Positions 1 through 12,469 are shown, counted from the stretch's first letter. The stretch: DNA of 64,000 nt from Pollenia angustigena (GCA_930367215.1 OV884056.1:250321127-250385126); one strand, 5' to 3'. The notes: generated by a model not told the origin, from the letters alone. Made by a program: numbers and translations.

Positions 1-77
1 AAATTCTTCCCTAACAACTTTTTGTTGTATGTTGAAATATTTTAAATATAAGGAAATCTGGCTTTTCCCCGACAAAT
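1..77. repeat. Copy of the hAT-like remnant edge (as at 38808-38884)
   Basis: Both stretches read AAATTCTTCCCTAA, then CTTTTTGTTGTAT, GGAAATCTGGCTTTT and CCCGACAAAT, in the same orientation with a few changes. The window starts inside this copy. After about 77 the two diverge. Confidence 0.7.
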
Positions 78-83
78 TATTTT

Positions 84-600
84 TTATGGTTTTAGACGTT
101 CTAAACTGTTTTCCGGGAGTAGGGCTTATATGGGGCCTAGGTTTAATAATGAACGGATCGTCCCGAAATTTAGCAGTGAGATTTCCAGCCGTATAAAACT
201 AATTTTCGCAAAATCTAATATTATTCCGTGCATTGTTCCACGAGTTATGTTAGTTTTTGTAACAAAATTATCAATTTTTTTAGGTGGTGGTTCCACATAT
301 TGATTCATAGCTCTGATCCTACTAAACCGATTTTGCTGGATTTCAATCCCAAACTGTTTAGGATAACTACAAGCAATTTGACACCAAGTTTGTTTATTTC
401 ATTTAAGTATTTCGAAAGTGAGCATGTTTTCAACAGACGGACATGGCTAAATCGACTTAGAATTACTCAAGGACCCAAAATATACATATATATATGTATA
501 TATACTTTATGGGGTCTGAGATGAATAATAAAAAAGTTTCACACGGAATGACAAACTTAGTATACCCTTTTCACAACTAATTGTGGTGGAGGGTACAAAA
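84..600. repeat. Dispersed fly repeat, first copy
   Basis: Begins with one unit of the repeat that is tandem at 1017-1440, then a block (270-600) repeated at 1495-1735: GGTGGTGGTTCCACAT, CATAGCTCTG, CCGATTTTGCTGGATTTC, and ATGGCTAAATCGACTTAG. Ends near 'gtggtggagggtacaaaa', a phrase common at the tips of fly dispersed repeats. Not assigned to a class. Small open frames here are not genes. Confidence 0.7.
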
Positions 601-1016
601 AGTGACAGTGTTAATACTAAACAAAAAGAAGATGTGTGGCACTTTCAACAAAAAAAAAAAACAATGTAAATAATAATTTTTAACGGAACAGCTGTTTTCT
701 AACTAGTAGTTAACAATAAACATTTGATGGCTTTACTATGGTTTAAATCAGAAATTTATTTTTTTTTTTTTTTTTATTTTTATTTTTTATTATATAACAT
801 TATATAACATTAAACAATTGTCTACTAATCCTTTTACTGTATAGCTTGACAAGCCCGACCACTAACGAGAGTGTATGTAAAGGACTATTAAAACAACTTA
901 GAGTGCTATATTCGGCTGTGCCGAATCTTTGATACCCTCCACCGACAGTTCGAATGTTTAAGGAGTAATATTTGTATGATGTTATTATTATCTTAAACTG
1001 TGACGATTTGTTATTA
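601..1016. other. AT-rich DNA with a fly repeat tip
   Basis: Long A and T runs (650-660, 758-790). At 901-946 is TATATTCGGCTGTGCCGAA followed by a 'taccctccacc' phrase, which I know from many fly repeats. No gene seen. Confidence 0.5.
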
Positions 1017-1440
1017 ATTATGGTTTTAGGCGACTAAACTGTTTTCCGGTAGTAGGGTTTATATGGGGCCTAGGGTAAACAATGGACCGATCATCACGAA
1101 ATTTCAAAGCGTAATTTCTAGTCCTTTAAAACTGTGACGTGCCAATTTCTGCTATGATAGCATTATTAATTATGGTTTTACGTGTACTAAACTGTTTTCC
1201 GGGAGTAGGGTTTCTATGGGGCCTAGGGTAAATTATGTACCGACCTTCACGAAATTTCACAGTATAATTTATAGTCCTATAAAACTGTGACGTACCAAAT
1301 TTTGTTACGCTAGCGCTATTAATTACGGTTTTAGGAGTACTAAACTGTTTTCCGGGAGTAGTGTTTATATGGGGCTTAGGGTAAATTATGAACGGATCTT
1401 CACGAAATTTAACAGCGTGATTTCCAGTCAAATAAAACAA
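1017..1440. repeat. ~150 bp tandem repeat, 2.8 copies
   Basis: AATTATGGTTTTA starts units near 1017, 1167 and 1318. Each continues ACTAAACTGTTTTCCGG, a 'tatggggcctaggg' phrase, a 'cacgaaattt' phrase and 'aaaactgtgacgt'. A single extra unit is at 84-230. Each unit is open on the minus strand, which creates a spurious 104-codon frame. Confidence 0.85.
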
Positions 1441-1850
1441 ATTTTTGCAAAATCTTATCTCATTCCGTGCCTTGTTCCAGCATTTATGTTATTTTTAGGT
1501 GGTGGTTCCACATTTTGATTCATAGCTCTGGTCCTACTGAACCGATTTTGCTGGATTTCAATCCCAAACTGCTTAGGATAACTACATGCAATTTGGCACC
1601 AAGTTTGTTCATTTCTTTTGAGTTGTTCGAAAGTGAGCGTGTTTTCAACAGACGGGCAGACGGGCAGACGGACAGACAGACGGACATGGCTAAATCGACT
1701 TAGCATTACTCAAGGACCCAGAATATATATATTTTAATGAAATTTAAAACATAGACAGATCCCTTTTCATATATCCATACACTTTCGAAAATTAGTTTTT
1801 AACAACTGTGATGTAGGGTATCCTATGGTCGGGCTTGACCAACTATACTT
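1441..1850. repeat. Dispersed fly repeat, second copy
   Basis: 1495-1735 repeats 280-480. It contains GACGGGCAGACGGGCAGACGGACAGACAGACGG-type short repeats at 1653-1683. The end at 1810-1850 (GTAGGGTATCCTATGGTCGG and on) recurs at 57185-57235. Confidence 0.7.
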
Positions 1851-2990
1851 TGTTACTTATTTTTATTATACATAACTAATTTAAAGAGTTTGTGAGGACA
1901 AAGTGATTTTCGGAATAAAATGACATTAAAAAGATTCAAAGCCCTTCTTCTTTCGAAAGCTAGTTGTAAATTTTGACTAATTTTTACCATTTTTGTTATA
2001 TTTCGTCCCGTGCAAATGAAGGCGTAAATTATTAGATCGATTAAAAAAAATTTTGAGTTAATCCAGTTCAGTAGTAACTGGCAATACCCTCCCACCCTCC
2101 CTACCTATATTAATATAAATAAATTTGTATCTCAAAAGAAAGAACTTCTTTATATGAACAATTCCATTGACATAATTCAATTCCAAGAAACTGGATTCCT
2201 GCCAAATTTTTAAAAATTTTAAATATATTAAGATTTTTATTTTTAAAATGTTTCTGCGTCTAAAAAATATAAAGTATCACAATGAAAATATTTTAGAAAT
2301 AAATTTATTAAAACAATAACGATTTACCAAACTGGTATCACAACGTTTATATTTGGTTCTATTTTATTACTCCTGTCAGTAAATAAATCGCTCAAAGGTA
2401 ATCGACTAAAAGACTTTAACTTAAAACTATTTGAATTTAGATTAGCATAAGTAAAACCTTTTAAAGTGATATCTCTCAAATTGAATTAATAATATGTGGA
2501 TACATAAATATTAATTAACACCATGTTTTTTATTTTTTTTTTTTTTTTTTTTTTTTGTTAAATTAAATTAAAAATAAAAAGTAAAATGTTTAAATTATAC
2601 AAAAATCTTATTTTGCGTTTAATGGTTTTTCGATCTACATTCATGACTGGATATACTACTGTTTGTCATCGAAAAACATCAAAGGTCCGAATTTAAATAG
2701 ATGATTTTTAAGTATATTATAAAAATTAAGTATACCAATGCCTGATATTGTTCTCTTTTGTAGGAGTTACAAGTTGACGCAAATGTTGTTATAGACAAAC
2801 ATAAGTAGAATATTTTTAAATCGTTATATCGCTCAACCATTTGATTTTTCAAATAATTCAGAAATAATTTATTATATGTAAAAAAGAAATACAATTTTAA
2901 AACTTAAAAATACGCTTAAGAAGGTTCATTGTATTTGTAATTTCCGTTAATGTTTGACGTAAAAGTCTGAATATTTAAGACGGATTTTCA
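1851..2990. other. AT-rich DNA, nothing recognised
   Basis: Homopolymer T run at 2526-2556. Open frames up to 80 codons on the minus strand are AT-rich and resemble nothing known to me. No palindromic ends or duplications found. Confidence 0.4.
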
Positions 2991-2999
2991 AAATGGTAT

Positions 3000-3470
3000 A
3001 AAACTGTCAATTGAAGCAAATCTGTAAAATAACAGCTTACTGGACGGACGGACATCGTTTATTCGACTCAGAAAGTGATTCTGAGTCGATCGGTATACTT
3101 AAAGGACCAATATTTTAAGGTGTTACTTGAAAAAATAAATAAATAAACAACAACAAGGGATTTTAAAGGTAAAAGTAAGCGACAATTGTGGTTTTTTGCT
3201 CATATCTAAGCCATTTGTGAAACGAACGGGCTAAATTTCCATAGCAACATTTTGCAGAGCATACGTGACATAAGTATTTAAGAACCTAGTCCCGATCATA
3301 TCTTGGGTCCTCGGAATTCCCATTTCAACAGCCAGACAAACTGACGGACGGAAAGATGGGCTTCGTTAAATCGAGTCTAAGATCATAAGTGTAGAATATT
3401 CAAAAGAAATTACTAAATATATACCCTCTCGCCCTGTGGTAAGGGGCATATCGTGTGAAAAATTAAAAAG
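3000..3470. repeat. Dispersed fly repeats
   Basis: CGACTCAGAAAGTGATTCTG, then GACCAATATTTTAAGGTGTTAC at 3060-3125 (partly shared, in either orientation, with 15478-15540, 39880-39970 and 56605-56690). A second block with 'gacggacggaaagatgggctt' and 'taccctctcgccctgtgg' follows. Noncoding. Confidence 0.6.
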
Positions 3471-3830
3471 GCAATAGTAAATATAAAAAGTTGAGAAATA
3501 GTTGTAATGCATGCGAAGACATACAAAGAAAAATATTAAGAGCATGCCTCCTAAAAAAACGCTCCACAGCAGGTAATGTGGAAAAACATTTTAGGAACAC
3601 ATCATGCCATGACTCATGATGCTTTATGTTTTCACTATCACTATTTTTAAAAATCTAAAACAGTGATAGCAACTCCATAGGCTCGCGAGTCAGTCAATAA
3701 TCGTATTTTTCACACAGACACGGTCGGTAATTCACATGTATACAACAAATTTGTTCGTTTCAAAACATCAGACTATCATCAGTCTCATAATATCATAATA
3801 AGTACATAATATCTTTGTGTGCGTGCGTTC

Positions 3831-3876
3831 GGGGCTTGGTAAGTTTGGGGCTTGGTAAGTTTGGGGCTTGGTTATC
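3831..3876. repeat. 17 bp tandem repeat, ~2.7 copies
   Basis: GGGGCTTGGTAAGTTTG repeated head to tail. The third copy breaks off at GGGGCTTGGTTATC. Confidence 0.85.
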
Positions 3877-4740
3877 ACTGATCTAAAACATCAAAACACT
3901 AGTTTTCTCTTCAGAAAAAATATTATTTTATTATTTTATTTTATAGGAATTTTCATTAGCCAAAATATTTTTTTATTATTGTATATATGGTTTTCGAATT
4001 AGGTTTATAGATAGGAAATTTTTTCAGTTTATATGAATTGTTATACTTTAGTTAAATTTTTATTTTTTGTTATAATGGTTTTTGAAAATTTTTTTATGAC
4101 AAATAGGTTTTTGAATTTAATTTCTGACAAAAATTTTTCATAATTTTGTTATCGTTTTTTTTTTTTTTGTTATTATTAAAATTTGTTAATTTCCTGACGA
4201 TGCTAACCAAAGGTTAGCGAAATATTGAAGAAAATAAATATAATTTTTTATAAAAAAAGACCTCAAGCTTAAATAATTAAAAGTAATTATAAAATAAAGG
4301 TCAAATAAGAATAAATATCAATTATTATTTTATCACCTACAACGTTATGCTTGTAGGGTCTACATTAAATCTAATATTTGTTTTCCAATATTGCACCTAT
4401 TTCAAAAGATTCAGATTATAAGCAAATTATTAATTCAGTTAATGTCGAACATTTAAGCGACTTCAAACCATTAATTAATGCGGATGAAATGTAAAACGCG
4501 CTAAGGCAAACAAGGACGTCCGGTGTCCATGTTCTATAGCTCTCACGTCGAAAAACTTTTCGATTGAAATGTGTGAAATTAAACAAAAATGCCATATATT
4601 GAAACATACAGCTCTTTTTCTCACTAAACTGTGTCGGTGACTTTTTATGGCGAGTACTAGCTGTCACGTAAAGAAATTACTCGTAACTTTTTTAATTATT
4701 TTGCTTTAAACATTTTTTTTAAAATTTACGAATTTTCAAA

Positions 4741-5003
4741 GTCTGAGTTCATACGGCTCATGTCTTATCGACAAGATTCTTCCTTTTTCTTCTTTGAACA
4801 TGAATTGGCGTTCAAATGATTCATGTCATGTTGATTGCATGTGCTTTTTTGATATTGAAAACAATAACAAAATTAAACAACGAATGAAAAAGCAAAACGT
4901 AAAGGTAGTACATGCATCTGTGTGCTCGTTTCTTTTCCCCTCGTCCCACTCGCCTATAAAGTAGCAATCATGTCAATAAGACAAGAGCCGTTTGAACACA
5001 GAC
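4741..5003. mobile_element. GTCTGAGTTC-family MITE, 263 bp
   Basis: Ends GTCTGAGTTCATACGGCTC and, reversed, GTCTGTGTTCAAACGGCTC; 3 bp duplication AAA (4738-4740, 5004-5006). The empty site is at 45833-45835. The larger relative at 18489-19208 has TAA duplications, so I group it with Harbinger-like elements. Confidence 0.85.
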
Positions 5004-5245
5004 AAAGCTCGTATTCAAACAACAAACATTAAAGACGCACTTTACATTATTTGCTATAGCCGACGGTTGTTTTTTCGCCGCCGTCGTTAAAAATGTTTTA
5101 ATTTTGGTAAATGTTGGTCGCCGTCAATAAAATGTGTGACTGGCGTTCTTAACGCCTGCAATGTCATATCGGCTTCGAGTACAATGTTATGACATTTATA
5201 ACGTAACGACGTAATCTCTTTTAATAGTTTTCGACATGAGTTAGT

Positions 5246-5330
5246 GCCGGTTCGCACACGTCAACTTTGACTCGTCAAGTCTTGAGTTTTTAGGAGAGAG
5301 GGGAAAAGAAATAGCATTCTCTTTTCCCTT
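5246..5330. mobile_element. Truncated GTGCCGGTTC MITE
   Basis: Left half of the 142 bp MITE seen complete at 7546 and 46930: GTGCCGGTTCGCACACG and on to CATTCTCTTTTCCC. The right arm is missing. Target TTA at 5243-5245. The deletion also removed about 90 bp of host repeat, judged against 48061-48153. Confidence 0.8.
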
Positions 5331-5620
5331 ACATAACATGGGTACTGATTCTCTTAAACAAATAATGAGAATGACGCTCGAGCTGTTTTTCCAACAGAAC
5401 AGTTTTACAAATATTTGTTTGTTATAAGCTAAACTTTGTTACAAAATAAATTTCCTTCATATTCTAAAATTGTAGGTTACATTAGCAGGGATTGAAAGCT
5501 CACCGAGATTTTGGCTTTGTCAAAGATTAAATTTTACAAAGAAGAAGAAAATGTCATACCCACATAAAAATAAATAAGAAAAGACTTCAAAAACTTTACA
5601 TTATTTATATCATTATTGAT

Positions 5621-5626
5621 GTATAC

Positions 5627-5657
<31 letters not shown>

Positions 5658-5720
5658 TGTATGTATGTATGTATGTATGTATATATGTATGTATGTATGT
5701 ATGTATATATGCTTGTATGT
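5621..5720. repeat. (GTAT)n microsatellite
   Basis: About 100 bp of GTAT units with a few TATA interruptions and an ending GCTTGTATGTAC. Confidence 0.98.
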
Positions 5721-5899
5721 ACATTAAATCTGTCAGATAATAAAACGTATTAATAACTTTTATTTCTAAATTATATTTTATATTTTATGTTTTTGCTTTA
5801 TTTAATTATTAAAGAAATACATTTTTGTTTAAAGTATCTTCAAAATAGTTTGTTAGTACAGTCAAGTTTCCCTATAATGAATCTGCATGGGACCATAAC

Positions 5900-6660
5900 T
5901 TCCCAGTAAAAACTTCGCCTACTTTTTCAAAATGAATAGCTTTTATCAATCATTATTTAGTAGCTTTCTTATATAACTGCTTCTATAACTACTTTTTTCT
6001 GGATGTATTTAAGTTCACACAAAAAAAAAAAAATATTTTGATGCCAAATAATTTGAGCATTTGACGATTATGCTGTTGGGGTTACTAAAAACTTGTTGGC
6101 GTAAATAAAAACCTTTTGTCGCTAGAAAGTTTCCAACAATATTTTTTTTACCGCAACAACATGAAAGTATTTGAAGTTTTTTAACAGCAAAATTATTTGT
6201 TGCAAATAAAATAACTTTTGTCGTTAAAGGTTTTCGTCTGAAATAACAGCACATTGAAAATTGCTGTTGACGTAAATGATTTGCATTTGCAGGAAATAAC
6301 AATTTTTGTTGCCATAAAATATTTATTTTTTGAATCAAATAATATTACTGTTGTCGTAAAAAAATTTGTATTTGAACAATGATTTTACACTTTGGGACAA
6401 AAGAAACAGACTTGTTGCTACAAATGCAAAATTTTGTTGGGCACAATCCGAATGTAAATTCTATTTTAATCAAAATCATTTACTTTTGGGATTACAGTCT
6501 TTTTTTTTGTGTGTAAAAAAAACTACTTACTTTTGAATGCGTTCATTTTGGGACATCCCTTGTAAAATTCATTGGTTCTTTCAGTTTAATTGTAAGTAGT
6601 GCTTTTATGTTTTTCTGATTACTCAACACATTATTTTGTAGACGAAGTTTTTACAGGGTG
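5900..6660. repeat. CCCAGTAAAAACTTCGCC element interrupted by a CACACAAAA element
   Basis: Ends CCAGTAAAAACTTCGCC (5906) and GACGAAGTTTTTAC (6641-6654) pair with each other. The 258 bp uninterrupted relative is at 26889-27148. The middle (6016-6513) is a separate insertion with CACACAAAAAAAA...TTTTTTTTGTGTG ends and many TTGTTG-x-TAAAA motifs. Open frames inside are not genes. Confidence 0.7.
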
Positions 6661-7545
6661 CAGAAATTAAATTGTTTACATTTTTATGTTTTTAGTTTGA
6701 ATTACACTTTTAAACGTGCGGTGGTTATCTATTTGCGCATTGCTTTCTCAAAAATTTTAAAAAAGTCACGTCAAAGGCTTTTGCTAGATTAAGTCCTGGA
6801 AAGAATTCCAAACTACTTACGGCAGTTCAAAGCAAAATTTTAAAAACATTGCAGGTCTGGACGATGACTTTGGAAATTCATTATAAAGAAATCTGATTAC
6901 ACCATGTTTTTAAAATCATTTCTTAAAAGGCAGAGCTTCATTATATAGAAAGAAACTCCCTCAAGAAAAGTTCAACTGTATATCTAAAGCCCTCAATGTG
7001 ATGATGTTTGTTTTAAATGAAATATTGTCATGTGACGCTAAAATTCTTGTCTTTTCATTTCATTATTCGCACAAAGCACACTTTATTAGCAAAATTGTTT
7101 ATTTAATTTATTTTTTTGCACTACTTAAATGTACAAGTACAAATCGTACAAGTACTTTTTTCACGTTTTGTATTATCATAACACATTTTCTTGTTACTTG
7201 TACTTGTTTTTATTTATTGTTTGTTTTCTAAATAAAATTTATTATTATGTTGAACTTGCACACAGAAAAAAAAAACAATAAAGTTTATATGACATAATAA
7301 TTTAAAGTTTAGTCAAGTTGTCAATTTTTGTTTGTCTATTTATTTATAAAAAACGTTAATAGAAAATTTCAATAAAAATGGCTAAGTGTGGCCACATGAA
7401 TAAGTCCAGCATTTTTTTATTGATTTGTTGAGTAAAAAATTTGCTAGAAATAGATTAATAGGAATTTTCGAACACAGGAGTGTCACATGACAACATATAC
7501 CTATATATATTTACATATCGAGCCCTAACCGCGAAAATGAAGTAA

Positions 7546-7687
7546 GTGCCGGTTCACACACGTCAGGTTTGACTCGTCAAGTCTTGAGTTTTTAGGAGAG
7601 AGGGGAAAAGAAATGCCATCCTCCTATCCTTTCTCTCCTAAAAGCACAAGACTTGACGAGTCAAACATGACGTATGTGAACCAGCAC
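7546..7687. mobile_element. GTGCCGGTTC MITE, complete, 142 bp
   Basis: Near-perfect palindrome with ends GTGCCGGTTCACACACG / CCAGCAC; flanked by TAA at 7543-7545 and 7688-7690. Same length as the copy inside the Transib remnant at 46930. Confidence 0.92.
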
Positions 7688-7817
7688 TAAGCGACATAAT
7701 TTTCTATTTTGTTTTTTTTTAATCAATGACTTTAATGGCAACACTTGCATCATCTCCGAAAATGTCATGGCCACATAAGGTACCGTTACGATTTTAAAGC
7801 AAGAACAATTTTATCGT

Positions 7818-8168
7818 AAACCTGCAAATAATAGGACCAGTCCAAACACGCGTGTAAAGAGTAGCCCACAAGGGACCAGGACTAGTCCAAAAGTAACCCA
7901 AACGTATGGAAAAAACATGGTCTATTTAACATTACGATGTCCTTGGGGAGGACCATATAACCCACCTTTGGACTACAAAGGAGTAGTTTTAAAACTGCTC
8001 CATGGTATACACAAGAGGATTAGTTTTGAAGTCGTTTAAAAACGAAAGCAAGTTGTTAAAAAACGAAGACATGTCTTCTCACTACAAACAATTTTTAACA
8101 ATGACATGGTCCATGCTTGCATTACATCGGACCAGTCCATCAGGTGGTCCAATATTATTTGCCGGGTG
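7818..8168 (+). mobile_element. CCTGCAAATAA MITE, copy 1
   Basis: Begins CCTGCAAATAATAGGACC, ends ATTATTTGCCGGGTG. Internal phrases 'ccagtccaaacacgcgtgtaaagag' and 'atggtccatgcttgcattac' are shared with 11690-12060 (minus), 25058-25232 (minus, partial) and 56154-56579. In the best copy the flanks are TA, suggesting a Tc1/mariner-type MITE. Confidence 0.8.
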
Positions 8169-9275
8169 AGAAATCAGAGAGACTCAGTAGTTGCTTATAT
8201 TGATTTCCCTTCAAAACTCATGCGACAGTTTCAAAATTTTTGTAAAACTTGGGCAAAGACTAACAGAGAAAAAGTTCTCGAAAATTCCAAAACGTGATTC
8301 TCAGCAAATTTTATCCTTAAATTTACAATTTGTTTTTAAAGTTCCATAGAAAAGCCCATAACGATAATATAAAATTTGTGTACCATTTTTTAAATAAAAG
8401 AAAATCTACTAAATTAATTTTTTTTAATTTAAAATCCCATATAGAAGAAAAGGTCTCCAATAGGTTCCAAAACAAAACTCTTTAAATCATCACACCCGCT
8501 CCCTGGTACATATATGTAAATCATAAGAGGCAAACCAAGGTTTATTTACACAAGGTGGACTCGTTAGCGGACAGACATAAGCCCCAACAGACACGTTAAA
8601 TTGTTTTTGTTTTATGTGAAGACAATTTTGACAAGTCGGGTATTTTTATAGAGCAGCATGTCTACACTCCCAAATAAGTCTACCTTGTGTTAATGTACCT
8701 TGAGGCAAACCATATTGAACTTAAGGAAACTTTATGTTGGTTGTCGCATGTTTTGATTTTCTATACAAAACTGTCATTTGCTTAAGCAAAGTGCGAAATT
8801 GATCCCACATTCCGTAAGGAATGAAATGTTTTTGGATTTGGTTTTTTTAAATACGTTTAAGAGTCGTTTTGTTTATTTTTGACAGTAGGTTAACCCGTGT
8901 TATTGCACAATGCTGTCGACATATTACTCAATATTTCTTTTTGCGCAGAATAAATCAAAATACTTTGTGTTTTATCCAATATATTTTACAACCACAAGTT
9001 GTAATATATATACGGGCAATTTCATTATACAATATCTTTCAATTATTGCACAATAATATTACAAATGTGTGGGTATCTTTATTAATACATATGTACATAC
9101 TTTTTGAATTTAAAGTACTTTAAATTAGAATTATTTTTTTTAAGAAAACCTTAAAAATCCTGCGTTTTTTATTGTTTTTGAAAAGTTCCCGCTTTTTCGC
9201 AATAAGCTGGCGGCCCTAGTCTTATCGCTCCAAAACAAGAAAGCCTAGTACGTAAAATCCTGTACAAAATTATTA
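8169..9275. other. AT-rich DNA, nothing recognised
   Basis: No coding homology or clear terminal repeats. A few phrases ('tcctgcgttttttattg', 'gtcttatcgctcc') did not match other parts of the window. Confidence 0.4.
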
Positions 9276-9283
9276 TGCCCACT

Positions 9284-9941
9284 CAGTGATGCCAATAGAA
9301 ATTTATGAAAATCTCTACGTATCTAAAACAAAAATCTTTTTTACCCTACATCCAAATTTATGTTCCCTACACTTTCCCCTACGTTGAAAACTTATTGTAA
9401 ACAACAGACATACATGTTTTGTTTACATTTTGCAAAATGGTTTCACATGTAAATATTATAAATAAAGCATTTATTAACATTTATTATACACATACATATA
9501 AAAATTTAATTTCAAAAATAGCATTGTGGGACAAATTTAATTTTTTTCTTTTTGACAGAAATGCCACTATATATTCTTTAATCTAGAGGAATACTTATTT
9601 TAAATGACTTTTTTAATTAAAGTGCATATCTAATATTTTGTAGCAAACTCGGTACCAAATAAAAGGGAAGGCGCTGTAGAATTTTAACAAAAAATTACTT
9701 CAGTTCTCCTAAACAAAAATATAAAAAAATTTCCTTTTAAAAAAAATCCTTCTCTATTTTGAAAATTCCCTACATTTCCCTTAAAAAAATATCTCGTCGG
9801 TTGATTATCTAATTGTCGTATGTGGATACAAATTACATACGACATAAGACAATTAAATAATCTGTCCTTTTTTCCCTACGCTTGAAATTTTCCGAAAAAA
9901 TCCCAACAAAAAGGGAAAATTCCGTACTGTTGGCATCACTG
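9284..9941. mobile_element. hAT-type non-autonomous element, 658 bp
   Basis: Ends CAGTGATGCCAATAG and, reversed, CAGTGATGCCAACAG. Exact 8 bp duplication TGCCCACT at 9276-9283 and 9942-9949. Inside, 'ccctac' and 'aaaattcccta' phrases recur in both arms. No transposase. Confidence 0.92.
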
Positions 9942-10288
9942 TGCCCACTTGTGTAGGTCTCATAGTGTCAAATTTATTGTCTAAAAGGATATTAAGTTGA
10001 CTCATATAACGAATTCCAAAATTATTGAAACGGGAAACGTTGATAAGTGTTGAAATCAGCATTGGCTGTTAGCTTTTATTCGTACAAAATGACCACGAAT
10101 CAATTAAAATAAATAGTAGATCTATAGGATCCACTGCATGATCATTTCTCCTTCTCAAAAAAGCTTAAAAACTTTTTTTTAGTTTTAATATAACTTTGCA
10201 TTTTCTTTTTTTAAAAGCTTTTATTTCAAATTGCAAACACTTTTTATTTTTTTATTCAAAAATTGTTCATCGTTTCACAAAATATTTA

Positions 10289-10427
10289 TGGCCTGTTCGT
10301 CGATAGCGAATGAAGTCTTCGTTCGCTTAAATTACATTTAAAACAAAAACAAATTATAAAATGTTGTTTTTGTTTTGCATGTTAGTTAAGCGAATGAAGT
10401 CTTCATTCGCTATCGACGAACAGGCCA
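10289..10427. mobile_element. Palindromic MITE (TGGCCTGTTCGTCG), 139 bp
   Basis: TGGCCTGTTCGTCGATAGC at both ends; flanked by TTA (10286-10288, 10428-10430). The core AAAACAAAAACAAA hairpin resembles the cores at 44223 and 49646, though the ends differ. Confidence 0.9.
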
Positions 10428-10430
10428 TTA

Positions 10431-11235
10431 ATGAAATTAATTTATTATTATTTCTTTTATTATTCTTTTATTTAATCTACAGAATTAATTCTAAGGCAAA
10501 ATTTGAATTTATTACCTTGTGCAATAACCGAAATCAAAGCAAAAATTAAAACAGTTTTTGGTAACATAATTGCAATTATTTAATAATGACTAGTATTAAA
10601 TTTTTTTTTTATTTTTGTTACTAAGCACTTTAGGGATATGGATTAATATGTTTCACATAAAAAAAATATTTTTATTTTTAATTTGCACAGGCCCGTTTAA
10701 TCTATCTACACGTTTAAAAAAACCATCACCTCGCGACAGTGTGTCGAGTCACACTAAACGCTCATTATCGTTTACAGGTAAAACAGAAACGAAAATGCTT
10801 CAGTTAAACTTCTTCAAATCGATAACACAACTAAATCTGGGGAATTTTTTGTTCGAAATACTCCGAAATCTAAGTTGAGGGATTTTTTTTATTATTATTT
10901 AACAGCAGCTAAAAAAACTGGCCGCATTTTTCTCTTTAACTTTTAGTTGTACATTTGAATAAATAAAATGTTTAAAAGTACGTTAATGCAAATAATAAAA
11001 CAACAATTTAATTTATTTGTTGTTTAATTCATGAATCCGTTGATTTTAGAAGAAAAAGAAAAAACTATAAATGTAATCAAACTCTCTTATACTCGTAACA
11101 GTTATATTTAACAATACAGTTAAATCTTGATAATTTGAAATTCAAGGGATCAGAGAAAAAGTATTAACAAGAATTAATATAACACTATGAAACACATAAA
11201 ATGCAAAATTCTTCACGTGTGAAATTTCTCGAAGT
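10431..11235. other. AT-rich DNA, nothing recognised
   Basis: Open frames of 60-90 codons are present but low in complexity. The frame at 10615-10878 has no family resemblance that I can see. Confidence 0.4.
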
Positions 11236-11239
11236 ACTT

Positions 11240-11597
11240 AAGGCTAGATTACACTATTATACTTTGTATTAATACATGTCAAAAACTCAAGTAATATGAC
11301 AAAGTGTGATAGTGTGAATGCAATGTGTCACGAAAATGACAAGTATTAAGAAAAAAGTTTGACATCCCATACGACTTCAACGTTTTTTAAAAAATTTCTA
11401 AACAATAATACTTTTCATTGGATCAGGGTTGCATTTTATTCCATGTGTGAGTGTTTATACTTTGTGTGATGGTGTGAACACAAACTGTCACGTTACATTA
11501 GATTTTTTGACAGTCGCAACAAAACTCATTAGATTTCTATCTCACAAAGTATTATGGAATACGTAAGACTTGTGAGATAGTGTAATCTAGGCTTTAG
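11240..11597. mobile_element. GGCTAGATTACACTAT palindromic MITE
   Basis: Ends AAGGCTAGATTACACTAT and, reversed, AAAGCCTAGATTACACTAT. Inside, 'gacatcccatacgacttc' recurs in relatives at 25386-25692 and, as a left fragment, 14450-14630. Flanks TTAA/TTTA do not give a clean duplication. Confidence 0.75.
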
Positions 11598-11687
11598 CGC
11601 CACTAACAACACTTTTTCGGTTTTGCTAGTTTAGCCGTCGTTCGTATTTTATGGCCTCATGAACCATTTTAAATGTTGTTATCCTCC

Positions 11688-12059
11688 GCCGCAAATAAAA
11701 TTTGACCACCTGATCCATTTTGATAAAATGGACTACTCCATGGACTGGTCCGATGTAATGCAAGCATGGACCATGTCATTGTTAAAAAGTGTTTGTAGTG
11801 AGACGACATGTCTTCTTTTTTTAACGACATGCTTTCGTTTTTAAACGGCTTCAAAACTAATCCTCTTGAGTATACCATGGAGTAGTTTTAAAACTACTCC
11901 TTAATAGTTCAAAGGTGGGTCATATGGTACTCCCCTAGGACATCGTAATGTTAAATAGACCATGTTTTTCCATACGTTTGGGTTACTTTTGGACTAGTCC
12001 TGGTCCCTTGTGGGCTACTCTTTACACGCGTGTTTGGACTGATCCTATTATTTGCAGGG
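11688..12059 (-). mobile_element. CCCTGCAAATAA MITE, copy 2 (reversed)
   Basis: Right end TATTATTTGCAGGG followed by TA; left end CGCAAATAAAATTTG. Reverse orientation of the elements at 7818 and 56154. The 62-70 codon frames on both strands within it are shared by all copies because the element is conserved, not because it codes. Confidence 0.82.
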
Positions 12060-12469
12060 TAGTGCTTAAAAATTGCTAAAATATTGAACAATTTTAATTT
12101 TTTATATCTTTTTCCACCATTTTTGGCCAACAGCTGCCAAATTGTGGGCAATTTAGTAAACTTATATTTTGAAAAAAAACTCCTTATAATATAATTTAAA
12201 ATTCTTCAGAATATTATAATGCTTTTTAACATTTGCCAGCTGTATTAACATTGAAAATTCGAAAAATGTATTTTTGCCTTTTGCTTAATATTTCATATAT
12301 TTTCCAAATTTTCGGTGTAAAATCAGCTGGAAAATGTAAAAGAATGCATATTCCAGAATAATTATGTTATGAGGAATAATTAATTTTTTCTAAAATTACT
12401 TAACTGAATTTCCTACGGTTAAAAAATTAAAATTTCGATATTAAATCAATTTTGTTTCACTACACGCAG

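Larger units (their letters stand above)
4525..5355. repeat. Copy of the 45.1-48.2 kb palindromic repeat, interrupted by two MITEs
   Basis: 4525-4740, 5004-5245 and 5331-5355 match 45146-45230/45535-45835, 45833-45890/47881-48060 and 48153-48175. The pair serves as a natural empty-site comparison: this copy lacks the Transib (5061-5065 is its empty target) and the CAGGGG element, while the other lacks the MITEs seen here. Includes GCCGCCGTCGTT repeats at 5080-5095. Confidence 0.8.

Noticed and set aside
1126..1440. 104-codon minus frame
   Set aside because: It is the 150 bp tandem repeat read through; the peptide repeats in step with the DNA units and has no family resemblance.
5621..5720. 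CRISPR-like or satellite array
   Set aside because: It is a simple (GTAT)n microsatellite; there are no spacers.
11659..11878. Overlapping 61- and 69-codon frames shared with 56388-56615
   Set aside because: Shared because both are copies of the same noncoding MITE; frames exist on both strands.
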